Positions 55,701 to 64,000 of a stretch of 64,000 nucleotides of DNA are shown here, piece after piece. The stretch's first letter is position 1. Every line of letters begins with the position of its first letter. The position numbers and the translations under genes are program-made. The stretch covers positions 2,046,001-2,110,000 of the forward strand of contig SRSI01000079.1 in NCBI GenBank assembly GCA_005656395.1, read 5' to 3'. The stretch comes from Strongyloides papillosus. Taxonomy: Eukaryota > Nematoda > Chromadorea > Rhabditida > Strongyloididae. The notes below the pieces were generated by a model. It did not search any database. It was not told the DNA's origin and saw nothing but the letters and a program-made list of their open reading frames with translations.

Positions 55701-57701
55701 TGGATTCCATTGGTACTCAGGACTGGCATGAATTTTAAAGACATATTCTTGATCAGTATTAGTTGGAACTGGATTTTTTTGAGCAGTTATTGGAAGGTAA
55801 ACTTCTTTACCATCATTTCCAACGATAACGATATCATTGACACCAACATGTGCATAATTTTGTTGGGTTCTAAGGGTAAATGTAAGGTATTGATTGTATG
55901 AGGCACGTTGATCACCAAGAAAATCTTCTGGTGCCATAAAATAATATGGTGTTCCTTGTGGGTCATTACTAATAGCAATAGCTTTATCAACTTCGGCCCA
56001 TGTTGCTGTTGATGGTCCACGAGTACTGATAGCAGACCATGATTCTTTGTCTAAATCGAAATTTGAGGTAACATTATGTGCAAAGAATCCTTCAGCAGTA
56101 TGACATACAGATGAATGACCATAACAAAAGCATGGTGTACAACCAAATTCATTTTGAACAGATAAATCAAAGTATCCAGGCTTACATTTATCACATTTTC
56201 TTCCTTCAACATTCATTTTACATAAACATTCACCAGTTGTTGTATGACATAATGGTGTATTTCCAATTGTTCCCGAAACTTCACAACCACAATCTTTACA
56301 ACCATTAATGCCGAAATCATAGAAACCAGGAAGACATATATCACAGTGATCACCACCAACACCTGGTTTACATTCACATTTTCCTTCACTACTACATTGA
56401 GTTGAAACAGAACCAATCTCATTACAATTACATGGAACACAAAAATGCTCACGGGGTCTTCTCCAGTGATCTGGTATACACTCCTCACAATGAGGTCCTC
56501 TTGTATTTCCTGCACAATCAATACAATGTCCACCTCTACCAGTTTTTTCATATAAATCTTCATCATAATAACATCTATTAGATAAATTGTTACATTCACA
56601 ACGTACGCATTCATTAGCATCTGTCGAAGTTGCTGGTCTCCATTTTCTGTCATTATAAAATGGTGCACATTCATTACAATCAGGTCCCATTGTGTTATGT
56701 TCACAACGGCAAACTAAACTATTATATCCTCCACCAGTTGATCTGACACATTCTGATGCATGACCATTACATTTACAACGCCCTCCAACAGCAAAGTCAG
56801 AGATGGCATAATAATATGATTGGAGGACTCTAGTGTCATGGAATACTTCATCACCAAAGGTATTCATACGATTAAGTGATATCATAATTTCAGATGCTGT
56901 AACCCATTCCTGAAGTTGTTCATTTTCCTCAAAATTGTGAGATGATGGTCTTCCTTCTAAGGTTGAAAAAGCGATATTTCCTCCTGTTAATGGAGATATA
57001 TCAGAGTATTCTTTGGTACATTGAGCAACATTTTCATGTCCTGGTAATATTGGTGCTTTTTCAGGTAACTTGTATGTTGATCTACATGATGCAGAATAAT
57101 ATTGCCATGGAATCCAATCATCATCTGGATGAGTTTTTTTATAGATAGCAAATGATTCTGGTCTTGGAGAAACAAATTTAAGACGTACATAAGTGACATC
57201 AAAAGTTTTACCCAATTTTAGGGTAAGATTAACAGAATTAGGATATTGCATTCCTTCGTTCATTGTATCAGATTGCCACCATGTTTCGTTATCAGGACTA
57301 TTAAAATCAGTCAAATAACTTGCTGGATGACTTAAGTATGGTACACGAGCATCACAATCTTCACAAGTTTGTCTCATACTTCCAATAACTTTTGATTGAA
57401 CACAATATTTAATTGGTCTTTTTTCACCACATGTATTTGTTACATCAACATACTTGTTGAATGCAGCATTAATGAAATCAGGAACACATCTTTGTGGTTC
57501 ATTTCCATTAGTTTTATCATAACATAAATCTCCAGATCTCTCAAAATGCTCCAAATCAATTGATGGAGTCAATTCTGCTGGTTGTGGCGATATTAATATT
57601 TTATCATTTAACGATATTAGAAATATTAGTAAAATAAAGTTATTCATATTTGGTAGGTATTTTTCCTTAACTTTGGAAAAAGGATTCATAAAGCAAGCCA
57701 T
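52737..57701 (-). CDS. Laminin gamma subunit
   Basis: One uninterrupted frame of 1654 codons. The probable signal peptide starts at the internal Met 19 (plus 57645-57647, MNNFILLIFLISLND); the upstream ATG at 57701 adds 18 residues. An LN domain follows (RCVPDFINAAFN; WWQSDTMNEGMQYPNSVNLTL; FGDEVFHDTRVL), then LE repeats beginning GGRCKCNGHASEC, a laminin IV domain (about 535-715), more LE repeats, and a long coiled coil (about 1060-1640) ending with a cysteine (PKKCFN) that pairs with the beta chain. The LE module at 55098-55118 has NIDANSI at the place of the nidogen-binding NIDPNAV. Laminin gamma forms the basement-membrane trimer with alpha and beta chains. An intron-free coding sequence this long is notable. 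Confidence 0.96.
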   Translation of the reverse strand: MACFMNPFSKVKEKYLPNMNNFILLIFLISLNDKILISPQPAELTPSIDLEHFERSGDLCYDKTNGNEPQRCVPDFINAAFNKYVDVTNTCGEKRPIKYCVQSKVIGSMRQTCEDCDARVPYLSHPASYLTDFNSPDNETWWQSDTMNEGMQYPNSVNLTLKLGKTFDVTYVRLKFVSPRPESFAIYKKTHPDDDWIPWQYYSASCRSTYKLPEKAPILPGHENVAQCTKEYSDISPLTGGNIAFSTLEGRPSSHNFEENEQLQEWVTASEIMISLNRMNTFGDEVFHDTRVLQSYYYAISDFAVGGRCKCNGHASECVRSTGGGYNSLVCRCEHNTMGPDCNECAPFYNDRKWRPATSTDANECVRCECNNLSNRCYYDEDLYEKTGRGGHCIDCAGNTRGPHCEECIPDHWRRPREHFCVPCNCNEIGSVSTQCSSEGKCECKPGVGGDHCDICLPGFYDFGINGCKDCGCEVSGTIGNTPLCHTTTGECLCKMNVEGRKCDKCKPGYFDLSVQNEFGCTPCFCYGHSSVCHTAEGFFAHNVTSNFDLDKESWSAISTRGPSTATWAEVDKAIAISNDPQGTPYYFMAPEDFLGDQRASYNQYLTFTLRTQQNYAHVGVNDIVIVGNDGKEVYLPITAQKNPVPTNTDQEYVFKIHASPEYQWNPRMNDLDFIGLLNNVTAIKIRGTYTPNDVGFLSKFSLGSVTMTPSDTDSTPAGWVETCECPKEYVGQFCESCAEGYKREIKFGESFTRCVKCDCNGHSDSCDSESGECICEHNTDGATCERCARGWYGNALQGTPNDCQKCDCPDNGPCILHTDGEIICTECPVGYSGRKCDFCGDGYYGNPSEGIECKECNCNDNIDANSIGNCDTTTGECKKCIYNTRGFNCEECEPGFWGNPLSEVKGDCKSCNCFPQGTVRPSVDYDVLECNQENGQCSCQPHVEGQHCDKCEEGYFNITSGIGCESCDCDLTGSLGIGCDIGTGQCKCKPGVTGRRCDQCDIYHYGFSEEGCKLCECDPVGSENMQCDKENGQCQCKDNVEGRQCNVCSENRYNLQGGCPQCDECYTLIQRRVNDYRGKFSKLNETLNEIIDNPVEINDEEFDKKVKEILKAVKKTHDDVMTNLGDDSIIIQQISTLRNNLNSAEDMLKEVGNVVNKIREANYVGEEYLTKWKKIKDEAESELDAARKYLETEGATQWELAEEAAKKYGDQSQVLSDIAQEARTLANKQESISDEIRKLSEQAKNISETALSESKDAIFGSSETSKQIAKLQEKLEKAKNLLNQTNIIAGEQQKEASKANRQAAEILNAVLEIKPPNINAEGYKEEAKRISEAAEATINNVKTEIENNKGILEEIKNLEAEARNELNRAYRQQKQNDDLFDEVNAAKERALKAIKVADDTLSEAQETLKLLQDFQATVDGHKDEAMEELKKIKDIEEKVSEVQEKASIITVAIGDALYDAEEAQKQAAVAENEAKEISEKAEKIKENTDETKKKAAAILEEVNTLRQAIAASEVTLNNFKDGAESDSDKADKAVTMAALASNEAEIANRTLSKATEKVKLILEQLNSLDNVDNDELSELEKKLDEAESVFNASQLDAKLQALKDRKKEQDRTLISLKSELENLRSERENLEEIQKSLPKKCFNIVSLEQEGQK

Positions 57702-59922
57702 AATTAAATATTATGGCAAACCTATAAATATTTTTATTAATGAAAATTATGATTGATTAAAATTTAAAAAGGTATATAAATATGCTTGTAATATTAATTA
57801 TGTTAGGAACATGCTTAAGAATGCCATTCAATATGTTATATGTGGCATTAGATGCGAATTATTGATAAGATTATAGAGTTCTAAAGTTATTTAAGAGTAC
57901 CTTCTGTTGACCTAACCGCCAAGATCTGTTGAAGAGAGTATGCTAATATATTACAATTATTTCTTCTAGATAAAAAGGTTTATTTAAAGGGTATCTAAGA
58001 ATATACTTCTGGCTACTTCAAGAATCAAATTGTTTTATAATAGCTTGCTACTAGAAACAAGGAAAATTAAAGGAATGTTTGGGTAAAAAATGACAATCAA
58101 TGGAGAAGGAATAATAAAAATCTCTAAATAAGATATTTTTCAAGACTCCAAATAATTAAAATATATGTTAATGATATTAAATAACAATTTACTTAATAAA
58201 TATACGAAGTCGTGTTTTAATAGATTTAGTAACAAAAAATGACATCAAAAAGGGCATCCGAAATGTTTTTATTTTATTAATCAGAAACTCCACCTCAATG
58301 AATGGAAAATTTCATAAAAAGGCAACAAAAGGCCATCAAAAATTGATTTAAAGAAAAAGATATATTGTATAATTAAAATAATAAAAATTATAATAAAATA
58401 AATATGAAATGTAGTATGGAGTAAAGTTATTCATTTTTATCTATCTATTCATGATTTAGAGAATGAAGAAAATGGAGAATGTTTAAGAAAGTATAAATCA
58501 TATTTATGAATAGGCTTTAAGTAAATATAAAGACATTAGAAGACTATTTATGGCTCAAATAAAAATCTTTTGCTTGATCACATATTTTAATAGAGTAAAA
58601 TATTAAAGTTATTGACTTTATAATATATATATTTGTAAACTAATTAAATATTTAATGTAGTAAGCAGTGATAATAGATTATAAGAAAAGAAGATTGGTAA
58701 TTTTGACAAGAGCACCATTCAAATATATACTAAATTAGATCTAGAAAAAAAAGTAAAATTTTATTACAAAAAGTTTTATTATATGAGCGCAGGTTACTAC
58801 GCTAATTAAGGTAATAATGTATATAAAAATAATTAAACATGTACTAATATAAACACTTTACTTTCTTGAAATAATAATGTTTAAAAAATGTATTTAAAGT
58901 TGTAAGAAAAGAATTATAATTCTTGATAAAAATAAAAGATATCTGTAATGTAATTTTAATATCTATCTATCTTTAAACTATTTATTTTAAACTTCTAATT
59001 ATCTTATAAAAATATAAATGATTTCAATTACTGAATCATAGTGTCTCTTTTGCCTATCCTAACTTTTCTTCCAACAAAAAAGCACAATCATTTTATATTA
59101 AAATAGTTTTACTTTAACAACAGATTATAGAATAATTGGCCAGACGTAATATATGTATTTTAAGACAAAATTTATATATATATGTAGAAGATAGTTCAAA
59201 AGATGATATTGGACAGGCTCAAATATAAATACTTATTAAAATAACACATTAAGAATGCTGTTAGAAAGATAATGGCACGATATATATAAGTCACCAGAAG
59301 TAGTCACTACAAGGTAAAGATAGATCAAAAAAAATTAACAAAATTTATCATAAGAAGGGCACAATAATGATTGATAATTTATTTTATTTGTTTTTTTTAA
59401 TTTAACTTAAAAATTAAGAAATATTAAAGATACATATTTTTAGTAGTAATTTTTATAAAAATCTACTATTATTTTATTTTTAATTAATAAAAATCATTGT
59501 TGATAAAACACTAAATATATGATACTTTTTTAAATAATTTAATGATTCATAATTTACAATATGTCTAGATGATGATGTACACAAATATATAATAGTTTCT
59601 TCAATAAGAAAATGTAAACTTTAGAAGTATATATCAATGATATACTAACATTCCATCAACAATAATATTTAGTTTTGTTTAATAAAAAAATTAATGCATT
59701 TTCTTTACACTTTTACAACACATTCAGTAGTAATCCTATTTACTAAAAATGTTGTAATATAAATGCCAGAAAAAAAATGATTCATTACATTAAAATTATA
59801 CTATATTTTTTCCTAAATGTTTTATTACTATTTTAAGACAATATATATACGTATTTATGATAACAATAACAATGCTATAATCTAATAACAACAATACTTT
59901 TTTATCAATTTTGTACAGTAAA
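57702..59922. other. 2.2-kb intergenic region upstream of laminin gamma
   Basis: No protein-coding frame, terminal repeat or RNA gene recognised. It must contain the laminin gamma promoter and the 3' end of the SLC19-type gene. AT-rich with TA-dinucleotide runs. Confidence 0.45.
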
Positions 59923-61358
59923 TTATACAAATTCTTTAAAAACACTTTCACTTGTTTGAAATATTCCTATTGATTTAGTTTCACTTTTTATATTTACATC
60001 AATTGTATCATCATTGACCTCTTCATTTTCACTTTTTATTGTAGCATGCAAACATGAAACTATAATAAATAGAATTGAAGATAATAAAAATACCAAAGAA
60101 TTTAGTGAAAATTGTTCTTTTGTGGATAATGTCCATATGTTACCATTTATCAAAATAAATCCCATAAATGACTGAAGAAGAGATGCTAACAATGAAACAA
60201 TTCCAAAAATTATTCCAATTCCACTGACATCCACTATTGAAGCTAAAATTGATGAAGCAACAGCAATCAAAAAAAGATATGTTACATTTATAATGACATA
60301 TATAGTGTAAGAAAGGTATATATTTGTTGTCTCTGCTAAAATAGCAAATGAAAACGAAAAGAAGATTGATGAAATTGATGTTATTAATCCGGTACCCTTC
60401 TTCCAATTAATTTTTAATCTTGAGAATGATAATGTTACTGCTGCTCCCAGAAGTGTATTTATAAATTCTACCAGTCCATTGTAAATATTTTTTGTCTCTG
60501 TTTGTAATGGAGTCCAGTGAACTTGAATGTAGTTATACATTTGAAAAATAAGTGCTGAAGTGATAATCCACCAGCTAGACCAAACTAGAAGTAAAATAGG
60601 ATCAGAAAGATTATCCTTAACATGTTTAATCCTCTCAATAAAGTTTAATGTTCTCATCCTCCTACCTTTTTCGTTATCATTTATTTTTTCACAATTTTTT
60701 AATGTTTTCCTTTCCTCAATATCATTATGAATATTTTTATTTGAATCATTTTTAAGGCACATTTTGGGAAATATAGCTAAGATAACAAATGGTAATGCTA
60801 GAATACTCATAACTAATGTAGTTTCATTTATAAAAGTTAAATTAAACCATTTTAGTGAAATCCCAAGTTGGCTAACTGATGTACAAAGACATTTTGACAA
60901 TAATATTACACCTCTTATAAGTCCAGTAACAAAAACGATTTCATTCTCATGAACTATTGTATATAAATATGACATAAAGGCAATCTCTGAAGCTGTAGCA
61001 CAACCATATGTTATCTGTGTCATTTGTATTGAAAATAAACTTCTTCCAAATGTTAATAGAAACCCAGTTGCTATTAAAGAAAGAGATTCAATTAATAATA
61101 TTGGTTTGAAATTGAGGTAATCTGTAAAAAATACTATCGGTATCTTAAAAAATAAACATATATATTATCAAAATTAAAACATACACTAAAAACAAAATGA
61201 GCATATGCCCATAATGGATAAACACTTTCATATACCTCATTCTTGGTAAATCCTTTCTTTTCTGATATTAAAAATGGTGTCAAGAACGGTGTAATTGGAC
61301 GAAATTCTTTAAAAAATCCATATAGACAAAGAAATATAATTATAAATTTATGTTTCAT
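59923..61358 (-). CDS. SLC19-family folate/thiamine transporter
   Basis: Two exons, 61185-61358 and 59923-61143, with a 41-nt phase-0 intron, give 464 aa. The N-terminus LYGFFKEFRPITPFLTPFL is the SLC19 signature, followed by YPLWAYAHFVFS and IPIVFFTDYLNFKPI. About 12 hydrophobic segments are split by a charged cytosolic loop (residues about 205-255, with NCEKINDNEKGRRMR). The block QITYGCATASEIAFMSYLYTIV matches the family's ygl.tA.eiaYfsYiY motif. SLC19 carriers import reduced folates or thiamine at the plasma membrane; which one cannot be told here. Confidence 0.9.
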
Positions 61359-62496
61359 AGTTTTTAAAGAATAGACTGTTTTATGCTGTTAACAATTTCT
61401 TTTATAATATAAAAATTTGATAAGACTCTTCTTGATGAATTATAATAATACTTAATTAGAATTTAAAGTAAATTTTATTTATTTGTCTTTTAATATCTAT
61501 AACTAAAATATATTAATAATACAAATATCAAAAGACAAAAAAAAATAATAATTATAAAAATGTGAAATTTATAATTAAATATGGTATAAATTTTACACTA
61601 AACTTGTATTTTTACTTTAAAAAAGTACCAAAAAAAATAATCAAAAAAGATAAGAAAAATAATAACTGCTTTGTAATTTTAAAAATAAATAATGATAACA
61701 AAATATTTAGTTGTCATGATATGAAATACCAACGATATTTTTAAAAATAAAATTTCGTTGCGTGTAGGTGTATATGTAAGTAATATGCAGTATATAAAAA
61801 AAAGAATGAGGCTTGTTATGATGAATTTAATTTTAAAAACTTTTAAATTATTATTATAAATTTAGAAAATGACATGAATGCTTAATAAAAATAAATTGTT
61901 GTAAAGAAAAAGTATTATAAAAAGTTTATTAAGAAAAAGAGTGTAGAAAAATCATTAGAAAGTGTACTTTTATCAATTTTTTTATCGCTGCTAATAACTT
62001 TATTTCATACTTCTTGAGCTACCAATCTCGTTGGGATGTCTTTTGGAGTTCTGGTAATCACTTTTTTTTATTTATCATGAAATATCCCATAAATATTGTA
62101 ATCATTGGTGTTATTATATCTTTTTATTGATAATGAAATACTTATTAATATAATAGCCTTGAAACAAAGAACGAAAATTCTTGGAAACTATCATTTGTTA
62201 ATCAAATTTCTTAGTTTACAATAAATTAAAAAGTTATTTTATATAATATTCCAGAAGATAAAAATAAAAAAATTTAATTGTGAAGTGATATCATCTTCTG
62301 TAGATCACGTTAGTTATGACTGGTTATTGAAGAAGGGTCTGTGAAAGTTTTGACAATACCTTGATTAAAATAAAGTTATTTGTCAGTTTATCTGTTTCTT
62401 TTAAATTTAATGCGATATATTTTCTTATCACCAAGACACTATACCAAATAAAATTTGACATAATCATTCCCAATATAGAGCAATTATTATTTAATT
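61359..62496. promoter_or_regulatory. Divergent promoter region, SLC19-like / LDAH
   Basis: 1.1 kb between two outward-facing starts. A 60-codon frame at 61562-61744 is lysine/asparagine-rich and probably chance. No specific element is recognised. Confidence 0.4.
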
Positions 62497-63495
62497 ATGC
62501 ATTATTTAAAGAAATGGATTAAAGTTTCTGGTTATTGGACACGTCTTTCTATTATTTCACAAAAACCATTGCTTTTTGAAGGGGATAAATTTAACTTTCC
62601 AAATGATACAAATATAATATTTATGATACCAGGAAACCCTGGTAACGATGGTTATTACAATGCCTTTGGAAGGCGTTTATTGGACAACTTAATTATTAAA
62701 AAACCAAATGATAATTACGTTTTTTTGACAATCTCCCATGTAAATCATGTCAAGATGGAAGAAGATAATGAGCATAAAGGAAATGTCTATAAATTGGATT
62801 TTCAAGTAGACCATAAATATAATTTTGTGGATAAATTTTTAGGGAAAAAAAATGAAATAATTATGATGGGTCATTCTATTGGATCTTTTATGATGTTAAA
62901 GATATATCCAAGATTGGTAGAGTCAGGATATAAAAATATTGGTTTGGTGTTTGGTTTATTTCCTACAATAGAGAGGATGTCTGCCTCTCCGAATGGACAA
63001 AGACTATATTCAACTCTTAAAGTAAGGATATATACACATATAATATCTTATTGTTATTTTTTTTTATTCTAGTTTCTTGACAACTATCCAAATTTTACTA
63101 AGTGTTTAACTTTGTGGTTTGACATACTACCGATATGTGTCAAAAAATTTCTTATAAATTGTAATTTTGGTTTCAATAGTAGTATTCCATCATGTATTAT
63201 TGAATCGACTGTTGAATTATTTAATACAACTGTCCTTAGGAATATAATTCATATGTCAAGAGATGAACTTGATAATGTAATTGAGTATGATTTTGACCTA
63301 AGAAGTTATGCTAACAATGTTTATTTGTATTATGGTCTAAAAGATGGTTGGGTTCCATTAAGTTACGGAGATGATATGAGGAATAGAAAGGAATTAAATG
63401 ATGGTCATGTTATTTTTGACACCACTAATTCTGAACATGCGTTTGTTATCAAAGAAAGTGAAATAATAGCGGATAAGTTGACAAACTTTATATAA
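62497..63495 (+). CDS. Lipid droplet-associated hydrolase (LDAH)
   Basis: Two exons, 62497-63021 and 63073-63495, with a 51-nt phase-0 intron, give 315 aa, close to human LDAH (about 325). The alpha/beta-hydrolase fold shows the IPGNPGNDGYY oxyanion segment that defines the family, the nucleophile elbow GHSIGSF (Ser about residue 129), an acid in LYYGLKDGWVP, and His in SEHAFV. LDAH sits on lipid droplets and is linked to sterol-ester or triglyceride turnover. A complete triad suggests an active enzyme. Confidence 0.92.
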
Positions 63496-64000
63496 TTATA
63501 TTTTTAAAATTATATTTTAATATTTAATTCACGATATATTTGATTAATGAGGACAATTTAAAAGGAAATCACAATATATTTATATTGAATTTGAAAATGA
63601 AATTATACTTTCTATCTTTTATTGATGATATTCTTTTTAGTTTTGATTAATAAGTTTTTTTATAGTAATATTCTTATCTTTGATATTGACTTATTCTTTA
63701 TTTAAAGTGATTTTAATTTAAAAAATGAATCATTTTTGAATATCAATTATTTGATATGTAATGTAGCATATGGATGTGTTTTTTTAAATATTTATCTACT
63801 TATAAAAAATTGACAGTTATCCTTCTTTAAGTGGTATTTATTAATTTTCAATTATAAAAATGTTGAATACAAAGTTAAGTTTAATATAAATTATGTAAAA
63901 GTAATAAATATTAAATAGTTATGTTATGATAAAAGTAAAATAAAGGTTGTCTATATTTATTTTCCAATATAACCTCTATACCAGGTCATTTTACCATTAA
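63496..64000. other. 3' flank of LDAH to the window edge
   Basis: 505 bp, AT-rich. No gene, repeat or terminator-like structure is recognised. Confidence 0.4.

Noticed and set aside
54449..57202. Overlapping frames in the laminin gene (both strands)
   Set aside because: The 1654-codon laminin frame with full domain structure explains the region; the others are Val/Asn/His-rich out-of-frame readings.
61562..61744. 60-codon plus-strand frame between SLC19-like and LDAH
   Set aside because: Lys/Asn/Phe-rich with no domain; typical of random AT-rich intergenic DNA.
1..64000. CRISPR arrays, tRNA and rRNA genes, bacterial operons
   Set aside because: No regularly spaced repeats with unique spacers, no cloverleaf or rRNA core sequence recognised, and intron-containing genes show this is eukaryotic DNA.

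Overview
The window looks like a piece of a very AT-rich nematode genome. Several things point to a Strongyloides-like (clade IV) worm: spliceosomal introns of about 40 to 60 nt with GT..AG ends, a nematode-type serpentine receptor, a folate-carrier family member, a PAN-domain secreted protein, a MATH/BTB protein, and probable trans-splice acceptors just upstream of start codons. The species assignment is inference; no rRNA, tRNA or mitochondrial marker was seen.

Bases 1 to about 33.8 kb are gene-poor and full of mobile DNA. They hold a Ty1/copia-like pol remnant (1.6-2.1 kb), a TA-flanked inverted-repeat element (2.6-4.1 kb), three copies of a non-autonomous Helitron-like element (4217-6710 minus, 24678-26897 plus, about 32.8-33742 plus), a decayed mariner-type element (8029-8679), a solo LTR (11636-11900), and an apparently intact, very compact LTR retrotransposon with identical 127-bp LTRs and a 5-bp target duplication (13967-18435). 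A FLYWCH/MULE transposase-type gene lies at 28391-31058. The host-like genes in this half are a small secreted-protein gene (7379-7910), a four-exon gene for a secreted protein with three tandem S1-protease modules of which only the last keeps its catalytic triad (21186-24056), a broken tandem duplicate of it (26906-28113), and a MATH/BTB gene (31481-32539).

Bases 34-64 kb are a dense housekeeping region: serpentine receptor (34004+), SLC26 sulfate permease (minus), ESCO/Eco1 cohesin acetyltransferase, G-protein alpha subunit, multi-PAN secreted protein, SLC35B4 nucleotide-sugar transporter (minus), PEX1 peroxisomal AAA ATPase with a Sec14/GOLD gene nested antisense in its large intron, laminin gamma (minus, single exon), SLC19 vitamin transporter (minus), and lipid-droplet-associated hydrolase LDAH.

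The main discovery-type signal is the 20.9-28.1 kb segment. A gene block with its promoter was duplicated in tandem. A Helitron-like element then inserted eight bases upstream of the ATG of the second copy, and the intact first copy preserves the empty A|T target site. The first copy encodes an unusual protease with two pseudoprotease modules, one module per exon.
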